Origin: Micromonospora sp. NBRC 110009
Lineage (GTDB): Bacteria; Actinomycetota; Actinomycetes; Mycobacteriales; Micromonosporaceae
Length of the DNA stretch: 64,000 nt
Reading direction: 5' to 3'
NCBI RefSeq assembly: GCF_030518795.1
Contig: NZ_CP130427.1
Coordinates: forward strand, 62,001 to 126,000
Shown: piece after piece, positions 32,127 through 40,289 of the stretch
How the letters are laid out: each line of letters opens with the position of its first letter
Numbering within the stretch: position 1 is the stretch's first letter
Translations under genes and position numbers: made by a program
The notes under the pieces: generated by a model
Databases searched by the model: none
What the model saw: the letters and a program-made list of their open reading frames with translations, nothing else
Told to the model about the DNA's origin: nothing

Positions 32127-32924
32127 ATGCGCCTGGCGACCTGGAACGTCAACTCGGTGAAGGCCCGCCTGCCCCGGCTGCTCGACTGGCTGGCCACCAC
32201 GAAGCCCGACGTCGTCTGCCTGCAGGAGACCAAGTGCCCCGACGGGGCGTTCCCGGTCGCCGAGGTGGGCGAGCTGGGCTACGAGGCGGCCAGCCACAGC
32301 GATGGCCGGTGGAACGGGGTGGCCATCCTGTCCCGGGTCGGGCTGGCCGACGTGGCGGTCGGCTTCCCCGGCGAGCCGGGTTTCCCCGAACCGGAGGCGC
32401 GGGCCATCTCGGCCACCTGCGACGGGCTGCGGATCTGGTCGATCTACGTGCCCAACGGGCGGACGCCCGACGATCCGCACTACGCGTACAAGTTGGCCTG
32501 GTTCGCGGCACTGCGGGACGCCCTCGAACCGGAGCTGACCACTGGGATGCCGCTCGCGGTCTGCGGTGACTTCAACGTCGCCCCGACCGACGCCGACGTC
32601 TGGGACCCGGCGCTCTTCGTCGCCTCCACCCACGTCACCCCGGCCGAGCGGGCGGCCCTCGCCGCGCTGCGCGACCTCGGCCTCAGCGACGTGGTGCCCA
32701 CCCCGATGAAGGGCCCGCACCCGTTTACCTACTGGGACTACCGGGCCGGGATGTTCCACCAGAACAAGGGCATGCGGATCGACCTGGTGTATGCCTCCGC
32801 GCCGTTCGCCCGGGCGGTCCGCTCGGCCTACGTGGACCGGGAGGCGCGCAAGGGCAAGGGCCCCTCCGACCACGCCCCGATCGTGGTCGACGCCGACCTG
32901 GTGCCGGCCGTCGAGGGTTTCTGA
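32127..32924 (+). CDS. xthA: Exodeoxyribonuclease III
   Basis: 265 residues of the endonuclease/exonuclease/phosphatase fold: MRLATWNVNSVKARL, LQETKC (metal-binding Glu), SIYVPNGR, VCGDFNVAPTDADVWDP, TYWDYRAG, MRIDLVYAS and the terminal SDHAPIVVD. These are the classical AP endonuclease motifs. It cleaves 5' of abasic sites and trims 3' blocked ends in base-excision repair. ATG 32127 is preceded by CAGGCT at 6 nt and by a GGAG. Confidence 0.95.
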   Translation: MRLATWNVNSVKARLPRLLDWLATTKPDVVCLQETKCPDGAFPVAEVGELGYEAASHSDGRWNGVAILSRVGLADVAVGFPGEPGFPEPEARAISATCDGLRIWSIYVPNGRTPDDPHYAYKLAWFAALRDALEPELTTGMPLAVCGDFNVAPTDADVWDPALFVASTHVTPAERAALAALRDLGLSDVVPTPMKGPHPFTYWDYRAGMFHQNKGMRIDLVYASAPFARAVRSAYVDREARKGKGPSDHAPIVVDADLVPAVEGF

Positions 32925-32929
32925 ACCCG

Positions 32930-32935
32930 TAGGGT
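32930..32935 (+). promoter_or_regulatory. -10 hexamer TAGGGT for the haem oxygenase gene
   Basis: TAGGGT ends 7 nt before ATG 32943 and lies only 5 bp after the xthA stop. The gene can therefore be transcribed independently as a leaderless message. Confidence 0.5.
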
Positions 32936-32942
32936 GGATCGC

Positions 32943-33263
32943 ATGGCAGTCGTGAAGATCAACGCGATCGACGTCCCGCCCGGCGCTGGCGAGGAACTGG
33001 AGAAGCGGTTCGCCGCCCGGGCCGGCGCGGTGGAGAATTCGCCCGGCTTCCTCGGCTTCGAACTGCTCCGCCCGGTCGCCGGGGAGAGCCGCTACTTCGT
33101 CTACACCCGCTGGGAGTCCGAGGAGGCGTACCAGGCGTGGGCGCAGGGGCCGTCGCGGGCGGCGCACGCCGGCGGCGCGGGCGGCGAGGCGCGCAAGCCG
33201 GTCGCCACCGGGGCCACGCTGCTGGAGTTCGAGGTGGTCCAGCACGTGCCCGGCAAGGGCTGA
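32943..33263 (+). CDS. mhuD: MhuD-type haem-degrading monooxygenase
   Basis: A 106-residue ferredoxin-like ABM-fold protein. It is closely similar over its whole length to mycobacterial MhuD as I remember it: VVKINAID, ELEKRFAARAGAVENSPGFL and TGATLLEFEVV. The residues that matter in MhuD are present with identical numbering: Asn7, Trp66 and the haem-ligating His75. It should bind haem as a homodimer and open the ring to release iron. An extra Gly-rich stretch (76-83) follows His75. It links functionally to the siderophore uptake operon 7 kb away, although no iron box is evident in front of it. Confidence 0.9.
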   Translation: MAVVKINAIDVPPGAGEELEKRFAARAGAVENSPGFLGFELLRPVAGESRYFVYTRWESEEAYQAWAQGPSRAAHAGGAGGEARKPVATGATLLEFEVVQHVPGKG

Positions 33264-33268
33264 ACCGG

Positions 33269-33700
33269 TCAGCTGACGGTCAGGGCCTCGGATGCCGGCC
33301 ACACGCCGCCCGGCGGCATGTCCAACCTCTCCCCGAGCGCTCGCCGCCAGTCGGGGGCGGTGAAAGGCTCGCCCCAGTAGTCGGTCACCCGGACCGCCTC
33401 GCCGTCGCGCAGCTCAGCTATCGAGACGTTGCGGTAGATCCGGCCGTCGCCGTAGTCGTTGCTCCACTCGACGACCAGCGTGTCTCCGTGGTTGTGCCGC
33501 CGCCCGACGGCGAGCCGCAGCCCGACGAAGTGCGACTCGACCTCCGCTATCCGGGCGCGACCCCGGATCAACTCACCGGACTGAGGCCACTGCCGCACCG
33601 CGTCCTCAGCGAGCGGTACACCGAGGATGCGCTCAAGTCGCGTGTTCGCGTCGCCACCCACCCCTGGGACCTTACTGACAAACTTCGCCAACCGGGCCAA
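33269..33700 (-). CDS. SnoaL-like (NTF2-fold) protein, N-terminus uncertain
   Basis: 143 codons from TTG 33700. The body EDAVRQWPQSGELIRGRARIAEV, then VVEWSNDYGDGRIYRNVSIAELRDGEAVRVTDYWGEPFTAPDWR, is a SnoaL-like NTF2 fold, a ubiquitous ligand-binding or cyclase scaffold. The first helix normally found in the family is weakly matched, and the codons before the match are less GC-rich than their surroundings. The 5' end may therefore be worn, or the true start may be GTG at 33661. It follows the sortase gene by 18 bp on the same strand. Confidence 0.72.
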   Translation of the reverse strand: MARLAKFVSKVPGVGGDANTRLERILGVPLAEDAVRQWPQSGELIRGRARIAEVESHFVGLRLAVGRRHNHGDTLVVEWSNDYGDGRIYRNVSIAELRDGEAVRVTDYWGEPFTAPDWRRALGERLDMPPGGVWPASEALTVS

Positions 33701-33718
33701 GACCTCGCGGGGTGCGCG

Positions 33719-34390
33719 TCACGGGGTGCGGGTGTCGACCAGCGAGGCGAAGGTGATCACGTTGTCCTGGTAGCCGGTCCGGCCGCCGACCCAGTCGCCG
33801 CCGCAGGTGATCAGGCGCAGCTCCGGCGGTCCGGACTCGCCGTAGACCCGGTCGGCGGGGAGGTTGGCCTTGTCGAAGTACTCGACGGTGTCGACCTTGA
33901 AGGTCACCACGCTCCGGTCCGACCGGGTCACCTCGATCCGGTCCCCCGGCTTCAGGTCGTGCAGCCGGTAGAAGACCGCCGGCCCGCTCTTGGTGTCCAC
34001 GTGCCCGACGATGACGGCCCGCCCCGGCTCGCCGGGCACGGCCCCGCGGTCGTACCAGCCGGTCTGGTTGTGCTCGGTCAACGGCGGGACGGCCACCGAG
34101 CCGTCCTTGGCCTGGCCGACCGGGGTGACCGGGGCGGTGACCTCGATGGCGGGCACGGCGAGCCGTACCGGAAGACTCGCCGGCTGCCGGGCCCGCGTCG
34201 GCTCGTCCGCGCGCCGGCCCGACCCCGTCGCCGTGTCGACCCAGTCGAGCGGCCCGACCGTGCGGCCCAGCCCGGCCCCGGTGGCGAAGACCCCCACCAG
34301 CACCAGCACCACCGCGAGCGGCGCCGACCAGGGACTACGACCCTGGGCCCGGGCCCTCCGGGAGGGCTGGGGAGCGGGGTGCGCGGCCAT
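33719..34390 (-). CDS. Class F sortase
   Basis: 223 residues. A short cytosolic head and one N-terminal membrane helix (about 24-42) are followed by the sortase barrel with the catalytic triad His130 (IVGHVD), Cys196 (LITCGG) and Arg204 (GGRTGYQDN). The LAVPAIEV start of the barrel and the compact size fit class F, the actinobacterial group whose substrates are mostly unknown. The ATG at 34390 lies 8 bp after the gene for a secreted membrane-anchored protein, the best candidate partner. Confidence 0.92.
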   Translation of the reverse strand: MAAHPAPQPSRRARAQGRSPWSAPLAVVLVLVGVFATGAGLGRTVGPLDWVDTATGSGRRADEPTRARQPASLPVRLAVPAIEVTAPVTPVGQAKDGSVAVPPLTEHNQTGWYDRGAVPGEPGRAVIVGHVDTKSGPAVFYRLHDLKPGDRIEVTRSDRSVVTFKVDTVEYFDKANLPADRVYGESGPPELRLITCGGDWVGGRTGYQDNVITFASLVDTRTP

Positions 34391-34398
34391 GGCGGGGC

Positions 34399-34944
34399 TC
34401 AGCGCCGGGCGGCGCCACGGAGGGTACGGGGCTGCCGGCGGGACGCGGCCACGCCGACCACCCCGCCGACCAGGGTCAGCGCCAGGCCGACCGGCACGAG
34501 CAGGCCACCCAGCCCGCTGCCGGCGGTGCCGCCGAACCCGGTCGCCGGACCCCGGCTCGGCTGGACCCGCTCGACCACCTGGAGCATCGTCGAGGCGGTC
34601 TGCCCGCTCGGGCACTCCAGCTTGACCCGGTAGTTGCCGGGCCGGGTGCGGTCCCGGACCATCGGCGAGGCGGTGAGCAGGCCGCGCTGCGGCTGCACCT
34701 GGATCCGGCCGAACGCGTCGGAGACCACGGTCGCCGGCACCGAGTTGTCCCGGCAGCTCGCCCGGATGCCGACCAGGAAGCCGGGTTCGACGGTGCTCGG
34801 GCTGACCTCCACGAAGATCACGTCAGCGGGCGGCGGCTGCTGGCTCGGGTCCGGCGGGCCGGCCAGCGCGGGGGCCGCCCCGACCAGCGGAGCGCAGGCC
34901 GCGGCCGCGATCAGCAACGCCGCCCGTCGCGTGACTGACACCAT
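34399..34944 (-). CDS. Secreted, C-terminally anchored protein next to the sortase
   Basis: 181 residues. A signal peptide (1-28, RRAALLIAAAACAPLVGAAP, then ALA) precedes an extracytoplasmic beta-rich domain (VIFVEVSPSTVEPGFLVGIR, GNYRVKLECPSGQ) with a cysteine pair. A Gly-rich spacer, one membrane helix (LLVPVGLALTLVGGVVGVAA) and a basic end RRQPRTLRGAARR follow. This is the order of a sorting-signal-bearing surface protein, but there is no LPXTG; GFGGTAG lies where such a motif would be. GGGAGGGG precedes ATG 34944. It forms an operon with the sortase gene. Confidence 0.78.
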   Translation of the reverse strand: MVSVTRRAALLIAAAACAPLVGAAPALAGPPDPSQQPPPADVIFVEVSPSTVEPGFLVGIRASCRDNSVPATVVSDAFGRIQVQPQRGLLTASPMVRDRTRPGNYRVKLECPSGQTASTMLQVVERVQPSRGPATGFGGTAGSGLGGLLVPVGLALTLVGGVVGVAASRRQPRTLRGAARR

Positions 34945-35072
34945 GACCCCTCCCGGCGCCAAAGGCAGTGTCGGGCGGCGGGCCACCCGTCCTGCCGTAC
35001 GGGATGAATCCTCTCACCCCGGGCCGCACATCACATCCGATCGCGCCGACGGTCGCGTACGCTCGGGTCGCT

Positions 35073-35777
35073 GTGACCTCCACCGACCTGACCGCCGCCC
35101 CGCCGGTCCACTCCGCCCGCATCCGCACCTTCCACCCGCGCCGCGGCCGGATGAGCGACCGGCAGCGCCAGGCGCTGGCCCGGCTCTGGCCCGCGTACGG
35201 GCTGGAGATCGCCGCCCTCGACGGGCCGTTCGATCCGGCGGCGCTGTTCGGCCGGCGGGCGCCGCTGGTGCTGGAGATCGGCTCCGGCATGGGCGACGCC
35301 ACCGCCGCGATGGCGGCGGCCGACCCGGACCGACACTATCTGGCGGTCGAGGTGCACACGCCCGGAATCGCCAACCTCCTCCATCTGGTGGAGCGGCACG
35401 GGCTGGGCAACGTCCGGGTGGCCGAGGGCGACGCGTTGGACCTGGTCAGGGCGATGCCGGAAGGCTCGCTGGACGCGGTGCACATCTTCTTTCCCGACCC
35501 CTGGCCGAAGGCCCGCCACCACAAGCGCCGGATCATCCAGCCCGCGCACGTGGCGCTGCTGCGCTCCCGGCTGGCCCCCGGCGGGACGCTGCACTGCGCC
35601 ACCGACTGGGCCGAGTACGCCGGGTCGATGCGGGAGACGCTGACCGCCGACCCGGAGCTGGTCGACGTGCACGGTGGCTACGCGCCGCGCCCGGCGCACC
35701 GGCCGGTGACCAGGTTCGAGCGGCGCGCCCTGACGGCGGGGCGGGAGATCTTCGACCTGGTGCACCGCCGGCGCTGA
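35073..35777 (+). CDS. trmB: tRNA (guanine-N7)-methyltransferase
   Basis: 234 residues. LVLEIGSGMGDATAAMA is the SAM loop. YLAVEVHTPGIANLL, FFPDPWPKARHHKRRII (the TrmB signature PDPWPK-x-RH-x-KRR) and a late PVTRFERRAL complete the family pattern. It methylates G46 in the variable loop of tRNAs. GTG 35073 is preceded by TACGCT at 9 nt. It is divergent from the sortase locus. Confidence 0.95.
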   Translation: MTSTDLTAAPPVHSARIRTFHPRRGRMSDRQRQALARLWPAYGLEIAALDGPFDPAALFGRRAPLVLEIGSGMGDATAAMAAADPDRHYLAVEVHTPGIANLLHLVERHGLGNVRVAEGDALDLVRAMPEGSLDAVHIFFPDPWPKARHHKRRIIQPAHVALLRSRLAPGGTLHCATDWAEYAGSMRETLTADPELVDVHGGYAPRPAHRPVTRFERRALTAGREIFDLVHRRR

Positions 35778-35835
35778 CCCGCCACTCAGCCCCGGTTGGC
35801 GCGGCGCCCCATGATCCAGGCACGATGGAAGCGCC

Positions 35836-38340
35836 ATGACTCTCACCGCCGCGCTGCCGAAGAGCGCCGACCCCGACACCCTCTACGACGCGTTCGCCGG
35901 CTGGGCGTCCGAACGCGGCTTCGACCTCTACCCCCACCAGGAGGAGGCGGTCATCGAGATCGTCTCCGGCGCCAACGTGATCATGAACACGCCGACCGGC
36001 TCCGGCAAGAGCCTGGTGGCGATCGCGGCGCACTTCGCGGCCCTGGCCGACGACCGGACCACCTTCTACACCGCGCCGATCAAGGCACTGGTCTCGGAGA
36101 AGTTCTTCGCCCTCTGTGAGGTGTTCGGCGCGGAGAACGTCGGCATGCTCACCGGCGACGCCAGCGTCAACGCCGACGCCCCGATCATCTGCTGCACCGC
36201 GGAGATCCTGGCCAACCTGGCGCTGCGGGAGGGCACCCGGGCCGACGTCGGCCAGGTGATCATGGACGAGTTCCACTTCTACGCCGAGCCCGACCGCGGC
36301 TGGGCGTGGCAGGTGCCGCTGATCGAGCTGCCGCAGGCGCAGTTCGTGCTGATGTCCGCCACCCTCGGCGACACCACCCGCTTCGTGGACGACCTGACCC
36401 GGCGCACCGGGCGGCCGACCGCCGTCGTCCGCTCGGCCGAGCGGCCGGTCCCGCTCCTCTTCTCGTACGCGATGACGCCGCTGCACGAGACCCTGGAGGA
36501 GCTGCTGGAGACCAAGCAGGCCCCGGTCTACGTCGTGCACTTCACCCAGGCCGCCGCGCTGGAGCGGGCCCAGGCGCTGATGAGCGTGAACGTCTGCACC
36601 CGCGCCGAGAAGGACATGATCGCCCAGGCGATCGGCAACTTCCGGTTCACCTCGGGCTTCGGCAAGACGCTGTCCCGGCTGGTCCGGCACGGCATCGGCG
36701 TGCACCACGCGGGCATGCTGCCCAAGTACCGCCGCCTCGTGGAGACCCTCGCCCAGGCCGGGCTGCTCAAGGTCATCTGCGGCACCGACACCCTCGGCGT
36801 CGGCATCAACGTGCCGATCCGCACCGTGCTCTTCACCGGCCTGTCGAAGTACGACGGCACGCGGACCCGGCTGCTCAAGGCCCGCGAGTTCCACCAGATC
36901 GCCGGCCGGGCCGGCCGGGCCGGCTTCGACACGCTCGGCCGGGTCGTGGTGCAGGCCCCCGAGCACGTGATCGAGAACGAGAAGGCCCTCGCGAAGGCGG
37001 GCGACGACCCGAAGAAGCGGCGCAAGGTGGTCAAGAAGAAGCCCCCGGAGGGCTCGATCGGCTGGGGCGAACCGACCTTCCAGCGCCTGGTCGAGGCCGA
37101 GCCGGAGCCGCTGACCTCCAGCTTCCAGGTCAGCCACTCGATGCTGCTCAACGTCATCGGCCGCCCCGGCGACGCGTTCGCCTCGATGCGGCACCTGCTC
37201 ACCGACAACCACGAGGACCGGGCCGCCCAGCGCCGGCACATCCGCCGGGCCATCGCCATCTACCGGGCGCTGCGGGCCGGCGGCGTGGTCGAGGAGCTGC
37301 CCGAGCCGGACGAGCAGGGTCGCCGGTTCCGGCTCACCGTCGATCTCCAGCTCGACTTCGCACTCAACCAGCCGCTGTCGCCGCTCGCCCTGGCGGCCAT
37401 CGAGCTGCTCGACCGGGAGTCGCCGTCCTACGCCCTGGACGTGCTGAGCGTGATCGAGTCGATCCTGGACGACCCGCGCCAGGTGCTCTCCGCGCAGCAG
37501 TTCAAGGCCCGCGGCGAGGCGGTCGCCGCGATGAAGGCGGAGGGCATCGAGTACGAGGCGCGGTTGGAACTGCTCGACGAGGTGACCTGGCCCAAGCCCC
37601 TGGCCGAGCTGTTGGAGTCGGCGTACGAGATGTACCGGCAGGGCCACCCCTGGGTCGCCGACCACCAGCTCTCCCCCAAGTCCGTGGTCCGCGACATGTA
37701 CGAGCGGGCCATGACCTTCCCCGAGTACGTGCAGTTCTACGGCCTGTCCCGCTCGGAGGGGCTGGTCCTGCGCTACCTCGCCGACGCGTACAAGACGCTG
37801 CGGCAGACCGTTCCCGAGGACGCCAAGACCGAGGAGCTGGTCGACCTCATCGAGTGGCTGGGCGAGCTGGTCCGCCAGGTCGACTCCAGCCTGATCGACG
37901 AGTGGGAGCGGCTGCGCAACCCGTCCGACGTGCAGGAGGTGGCCGCGTCGCTGGACGACCGGCCGCGGGCGGTCACCCGCAACGCCCGGGCGTTCCGGGT
38001 GCTGGTCCGCAACGCGCTGTTCCGCCGGGTCGAGCTGGCCGCCCTGCGGCGCTGGGATCTCCTCGGCGAACTGGACGCCGAGCAGGGGTGGCACGCGGAC
38101 GCGTGGGCCGACGCGCTGGAGCCGTACTTCGACTCCTACGACTCGATCGGGGTCGGGCCGGACGCCCGGGGGCCGGCGCTGCTCATGATCGAGCAGGGCC
38201 GGGAGAAGTGGACCGCACGCCAGATCTTCGACGATCCGGAGGGCGACCACGACTGGGGCATCAGCGCCGAGATCGACCTCGCCGCCTCGGACGAGACCGG
38301 GGCCGCGGTCGTCCGGATCATCGACGTCGGACAGCTCTAG
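35836..38340 (+). CDS. Ski2-like DEAD/DEAH-box helicase with DUF3516 C-terminus
   Basis: 834 residues. Walker A is TPTGSGKS (52-59), then TAPIKALVSEKF, the Walker B box DEFH (MDEFHFY, about 142), LMSATLGD, GVHHAGMLPKYRRLVE, GTDTLGVGINVPIRTVLFT and QIAGRAGRAGFDT. This is an SF2 helicase of the Ski2/Mtr4-like group with an unusual DEFH box. The C-terminal 400 residues (SYALDVLSVIESILDDPRQVLSAQ, LSPKSVVRDMYERAMTF) correspond to DUF3516, found in actinobacteria. The natural substrate, RNA or DNA, is not settled. It ends at a strong hairpin. Confidence 0.92.
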   Translation: MTLTAALPKSADPDTLYDAFAGWASERGFDLYPHQEEAVIEIVSGANVIMNTPTGSGKSLVAIAAHFAALADDRTTFYTAPIKALVSEKFFALCEVFGAENVGMLTGDASVNADAPIICCTAEILANLALREGTRADVGQVIMDEFHFYAEPDRGWAWQVPLIELPQAQFVLMSATLGDTTRFVDDLTRRTGRPTAVVRSAERPVPLLFSYAMTPLHETLEELLETKQAPVYVVHFTQAAALERAQALMSVNVCTRAEKDMIAQAIGNFRFTSGFGKTLSRLVRHGIGVHHAGMLPKYRRLVETLAQAGLLKVICGTDTLGVGINVPIRTVLFTGLSKYDGTRTRLLKAREFHQIAGRAGRAGFDTLGRVVVQAPEHVIENEKALAKAGDDPKKRRKVVKKKPPEGSIGWGEPTFQRLVEAEPEPLTSSFQVSHSMLLNVIGRPGDAFASMRHLLTDNHEDRAAQRRHIRRAIAIYRALRAGGVVEELPEPDEQGRRFRLTVDLQLDFALNQPLSPLALAAIELLDRESPSYALDVLSVIESILDDPRQVLSAQQFKARGEAVAAMKAEGIEYEARLELLDEVTWPKPLAELLESAYEMYRQGHPWVADHQLSPKSVVRDMYERAMTFPEYVQFYGLSRSEGLVLRYLADAYKTLRQTVPEDAKTEELVDLIEWLGELVRQVDSSLIDEWERLRNPSDVQEVAASLDDRPRAVTRNARAFRVLVRNALFRRVELAALRRWDLLGELDAEQGWHADAWADALEPYFDSYDSIGVGPDARGPALLMIEQGREKWTARQIFDDPEGDHDWGISAEIDLAASDETGAAVVRIIDVGQL

Positions 38341-38350
38341 ACACCGTACC

Positions 38351-38387
38351 GAAAAGGGCCGCCCGGGATGTCCGGGCGGCCCCTTTC
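38351..38387 (+). terminator. Rho-independent terminator of the helicase gene
   Basis: GGGCCGCCCGG and its complement (11 bp) surround a GATGT loop, flanked by GAAAA and CTTTC, 10 bp after the stop. Confidence 0.8.
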
Positions 38388-38411
38388 GTACCCTGGGCGA
38401 TGTCAGCCTCG

Positions 38412-38437
38412 TCGATTAGAATGTATGTACTAATCGA
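38412..38437. promoter_or_regulatory. AT-rich inverted repeat before the 38461 gene
   Basis: TCGATTAG and CTAATCGA are separated by 10 nt (AATGTATGTA). The site is strikingly AT-rich for this DNA and lies 23 bp before the start, where a repressor would block transcription. Confidence 0.55.
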
Positions 38438-38460
38438 GTTCTTGACCTGGGAGGATGCTC

Positions 38461-39108
38461 GTGACCGCGCCCACCTCCGCCGCCCCGCTCACCCCCTACG
38501 CGACCCTCCTCGGGTTCACCCGCTACGTGGACCGCACCGGGCCCACCAAGGCCACCTTCGTCGGCGGCCTGCGCAAGCAGCGGGCGAGCCGGCACGGGTT
38601 CAACCCGCACGGCCAGTTCGTCAAGGCGCTCAAGGCCGACGTCGCCTTCCACACCGGCGGCACCCACCTGGCCCAGGTCGCCGACGTGGTCAAGCCGCGC
38701 TGGCGCCCGCTCTACGAGGCCCTCGTCCCCGGCGCGACCACCTGGCTGCACTCGCTCGGCGAGCCGGCCGGCGTCGACCTGGCCCAGACCCGCGACGCCC
38801 TGGCCATGCTGGGCGACCTCCCCGTCAAGATCAACCCGCACTTCGGCGTGCGCTACGCCGACGGTCGGGCCGAGGCGATCCGGCTGCACTTCGACGAGGC
38901 CCCGCCGAGCGAGGAGGCGGCCCTGGCGATGCTGCACCTGATGGCCCGGCACATGGACGCCGTCCTGCCGCACGCCGAGCCGGTGCTGGTCGACGTCCGG
39001 CGCGGCGAGTCCCACCGGATGCCGGCCGACGTCAAGCCCGAGCAGGTCGAGCAGTGGCTGGCCGGCGAGGCCGCCGCCTTCCGCGCCATCTGGTCCACCG
39101 CCGCCTAA
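38461..39108 (+). CDS. Conserved hypothetical protein (215 aa)
   Basis: No family name is known to me. The protein is soluble, with a conserved-looking basic block GLRKQRASRHGFNPHGQFVKALKADVAFHTGG, then VADVVKPRWRPLYEALVPGATTWL and a C-terminal helical part with VKINPHFGVRYADGRAEAIRLHFDEAPPSEEAALAML. GTG 38461 is chosen because GGGAGG is 6 nt away; ATG 38455 would touch that site. An operator-like inverted repeat precedes it, so expression is probably regulated. It ends 22 bp before the first hairpin repeat that brackets the DUF559 gene. Confidence 0.75.
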   Translation: MTAPTSAAPLTPYATLLGFTRYVDRTGPTKATFVGGLRKQRASRHGFNPHGQFVKALKADVAFHTGGTHLAQVADVVKPRWRPLYEALVPGATTWLHSLGEPAGVDLAQTRDALAMLGDLPVKINPHFGVRYADGRAEAIRLHFDEAPPSEEAALAMLHLMARHMDAVLPHAEPVLVDVRRGESHRMPADVKPEQVEQWLAGEAAAFRAIWSTAA

Positions 39109-39130
39109 GCCCTACACCCACCCCGCCCGG

Positions 39131-39209
39131 CAAGATCGCGCTCGATCCAGGAAGTAGTGGCCTCCGCCAACGTGGGAGGCCACTACTTCCACGTTCGAGC
39201 GCGATCTTG
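39131..39209. repeat. 79-bp double-hairpin repeat (type B), left copy
   Basis: Outer arms CAAGATCGCGCTCGA and TCGAGCGCGATCTTG (15 bp) enclose inner arms GGAAGTAGTGGCCTCC and GGAGGCCACTACTTCC (16 bp, 39150-39165 and 39175-39190) around a 9-nt loop. It ends 48 bp before the DUF559 gene. It is inverted with respect to the copy at 40289. Confidence 0.9.
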
Positions 39210-39257
39210 GGCGAGGTTGTCCACAGGGGGCAGTGCCGTGGCAAGGAATCCGGCAGC

Positions 39258-40289
39258 GTGACAGGCATGCCGAAGGCCCCTCGTCGGCCGCCGCAGCTGC
39301 GCGGCCGGATCTTTCGTGGTTCCGCTGCCGTTCGGTGCGGCCTGCTCACTCGGAACGACCTGCGGAGCACGGCGTGGCGCCCGCTCTTCCGGGACGTCTA
39401 CGCCGACGCGAGCCTTCCGGTCTCCCATCGCACCCGCTGCGCGGCTGCCGTCCGGTGGCTGCTTCCCGCCGGCGCGGCCATCGCCGGCCGCTCCGCAGCC
39501 GCGCTCTACGGCGTAGGCCGGGTTGCCGCCGACGAACCGGTCGACGTGCTGATGCCGAAGGCGATGGTGGTCGCGCCGAAGGCAACCATTCCCGGCGAAC
39601 CGACGAGCCGGGCGGAGCCGGCACCATCGGCTTCGGTCGCCGCTGCATCCACGGCCGAACCGCCAGTGGTGACCACTGCTCGGCGGGGTCCGGCCGCCGG
39701 CCTCCGGGTGCACCGGGCCGAGGTCGATCAGGGCGATATCGTGCACCGACTCGGCCTGCCGATCACCTCGCCGGCACGTACCTGCTGGGACCTGGCCCGG
39801 TGGCTCGACATCGTTGAGGCCGTGGTGCTGATCGACGCCCTGCTCGCCCGCAGGTTCACCGACCTCGCGACCCTCCGGGACTACGCCCTCGCCCGGGCCG
39901 GCCGGCGTGGCTGGCGGGCGCTGCTGCGCGCCGTCGACCTCGCCGACCCCGGTGCCGAGTCACCGCAGGAGTCCCGCACCCGGGTCCGCCTGGTGCTGGC
40001 TGGTCTGCCCCGACCGAAGACCCAGTGGGTGGTGTCCGCGCAGGGGCGCTTCGTCGCCCGGCTCGACCTGGCCTGGCCCGAGTTCAAAGTCGCGGTCGAG
40101 TACGACGGCCTGTGGCACGACGACCCGCAGCAGTTCCACCGGGACCGCCGACGACTCAACCAGCTCCTCGGCGCCGAATGGATCGTCCTGCACGTCACCG
40201 CGAACCGTCTCCGCGACGACTTCGATGGCATCCTCGCCGAGGTCCGCGCGGCGCTTCGCTCGCGCGATTGGCGCGCGCGGCCGACCTGA
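39258..40289 (+). CDS. DUF559-domain (Vsr-like) nuclease with AbiEi-like N-terminus, bracketed by inverted repeats
   Basis: 343 residues. The N-terminal winged-helix-like part (GSAAVRCGLLTRNDLRSTAWRPLFRDVYAD) resembles the AbiEi/antitoxin-type domain often fused to DUF559. An Ala/Pro-rich linker (about 108-147) follows, then RTCWDLARWLDIVEAVVLIDALL. The C-terminal DUF559 domain has SPQESRTRVRL (Glu238), FVARLDLAWPEFKVAVEYDG (Asp270, Lys277, Glu281, Asp283) and WIVLHVTANRL, the restriction-endonuclease/Vsr-like layout. Single-strand nicking or REase-type cleavage is inferred. GTG 39258 has AAGGA at 10 nt; ATG 39267 is the alternative. The two flanking hairpin repeats are in inverted orientation, and the right one begins at the stop codon. 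Confidence 0.85.
   Translation: MTGMPKAPRRPPQLRGRIFRGSAAVRCGLLTRNDLRSTAWRPLFRDVYADASLPVSHRTRCAAAVRWLLPAGAAIAGRSAAALYGVGRVAADEPVDVLMPKAMVVAPKATIPGEPTSRAEPAPSASVAAASTAEPPVVTTARRGPAAGLRVHRAEVDQGDIVHRLGLPITSPARTCWDLARWLDIVEAVVLIDALLARRFTDLATLRDYALARAGRRGWRALLRAVDLADPGAESPQESRTRVRLVLAGLPRPKTQWVVSAQGRFVARLDLAWPEFKVAVEYDGLWHDDPQQFHRDRRRLNQLLGAEWIVLHVTANRLRDDFDGILAEVRAALRSRDWRARPT

Noticed and set aside
36306..39257. Very long plus-strand frame leading into the DUF559 gene
   Set aside because: Upstream of 39258 it overlaps the large helicase and the 38461 gene in another frame and reads as low-complexity Arg/Ala/Gly sequence.
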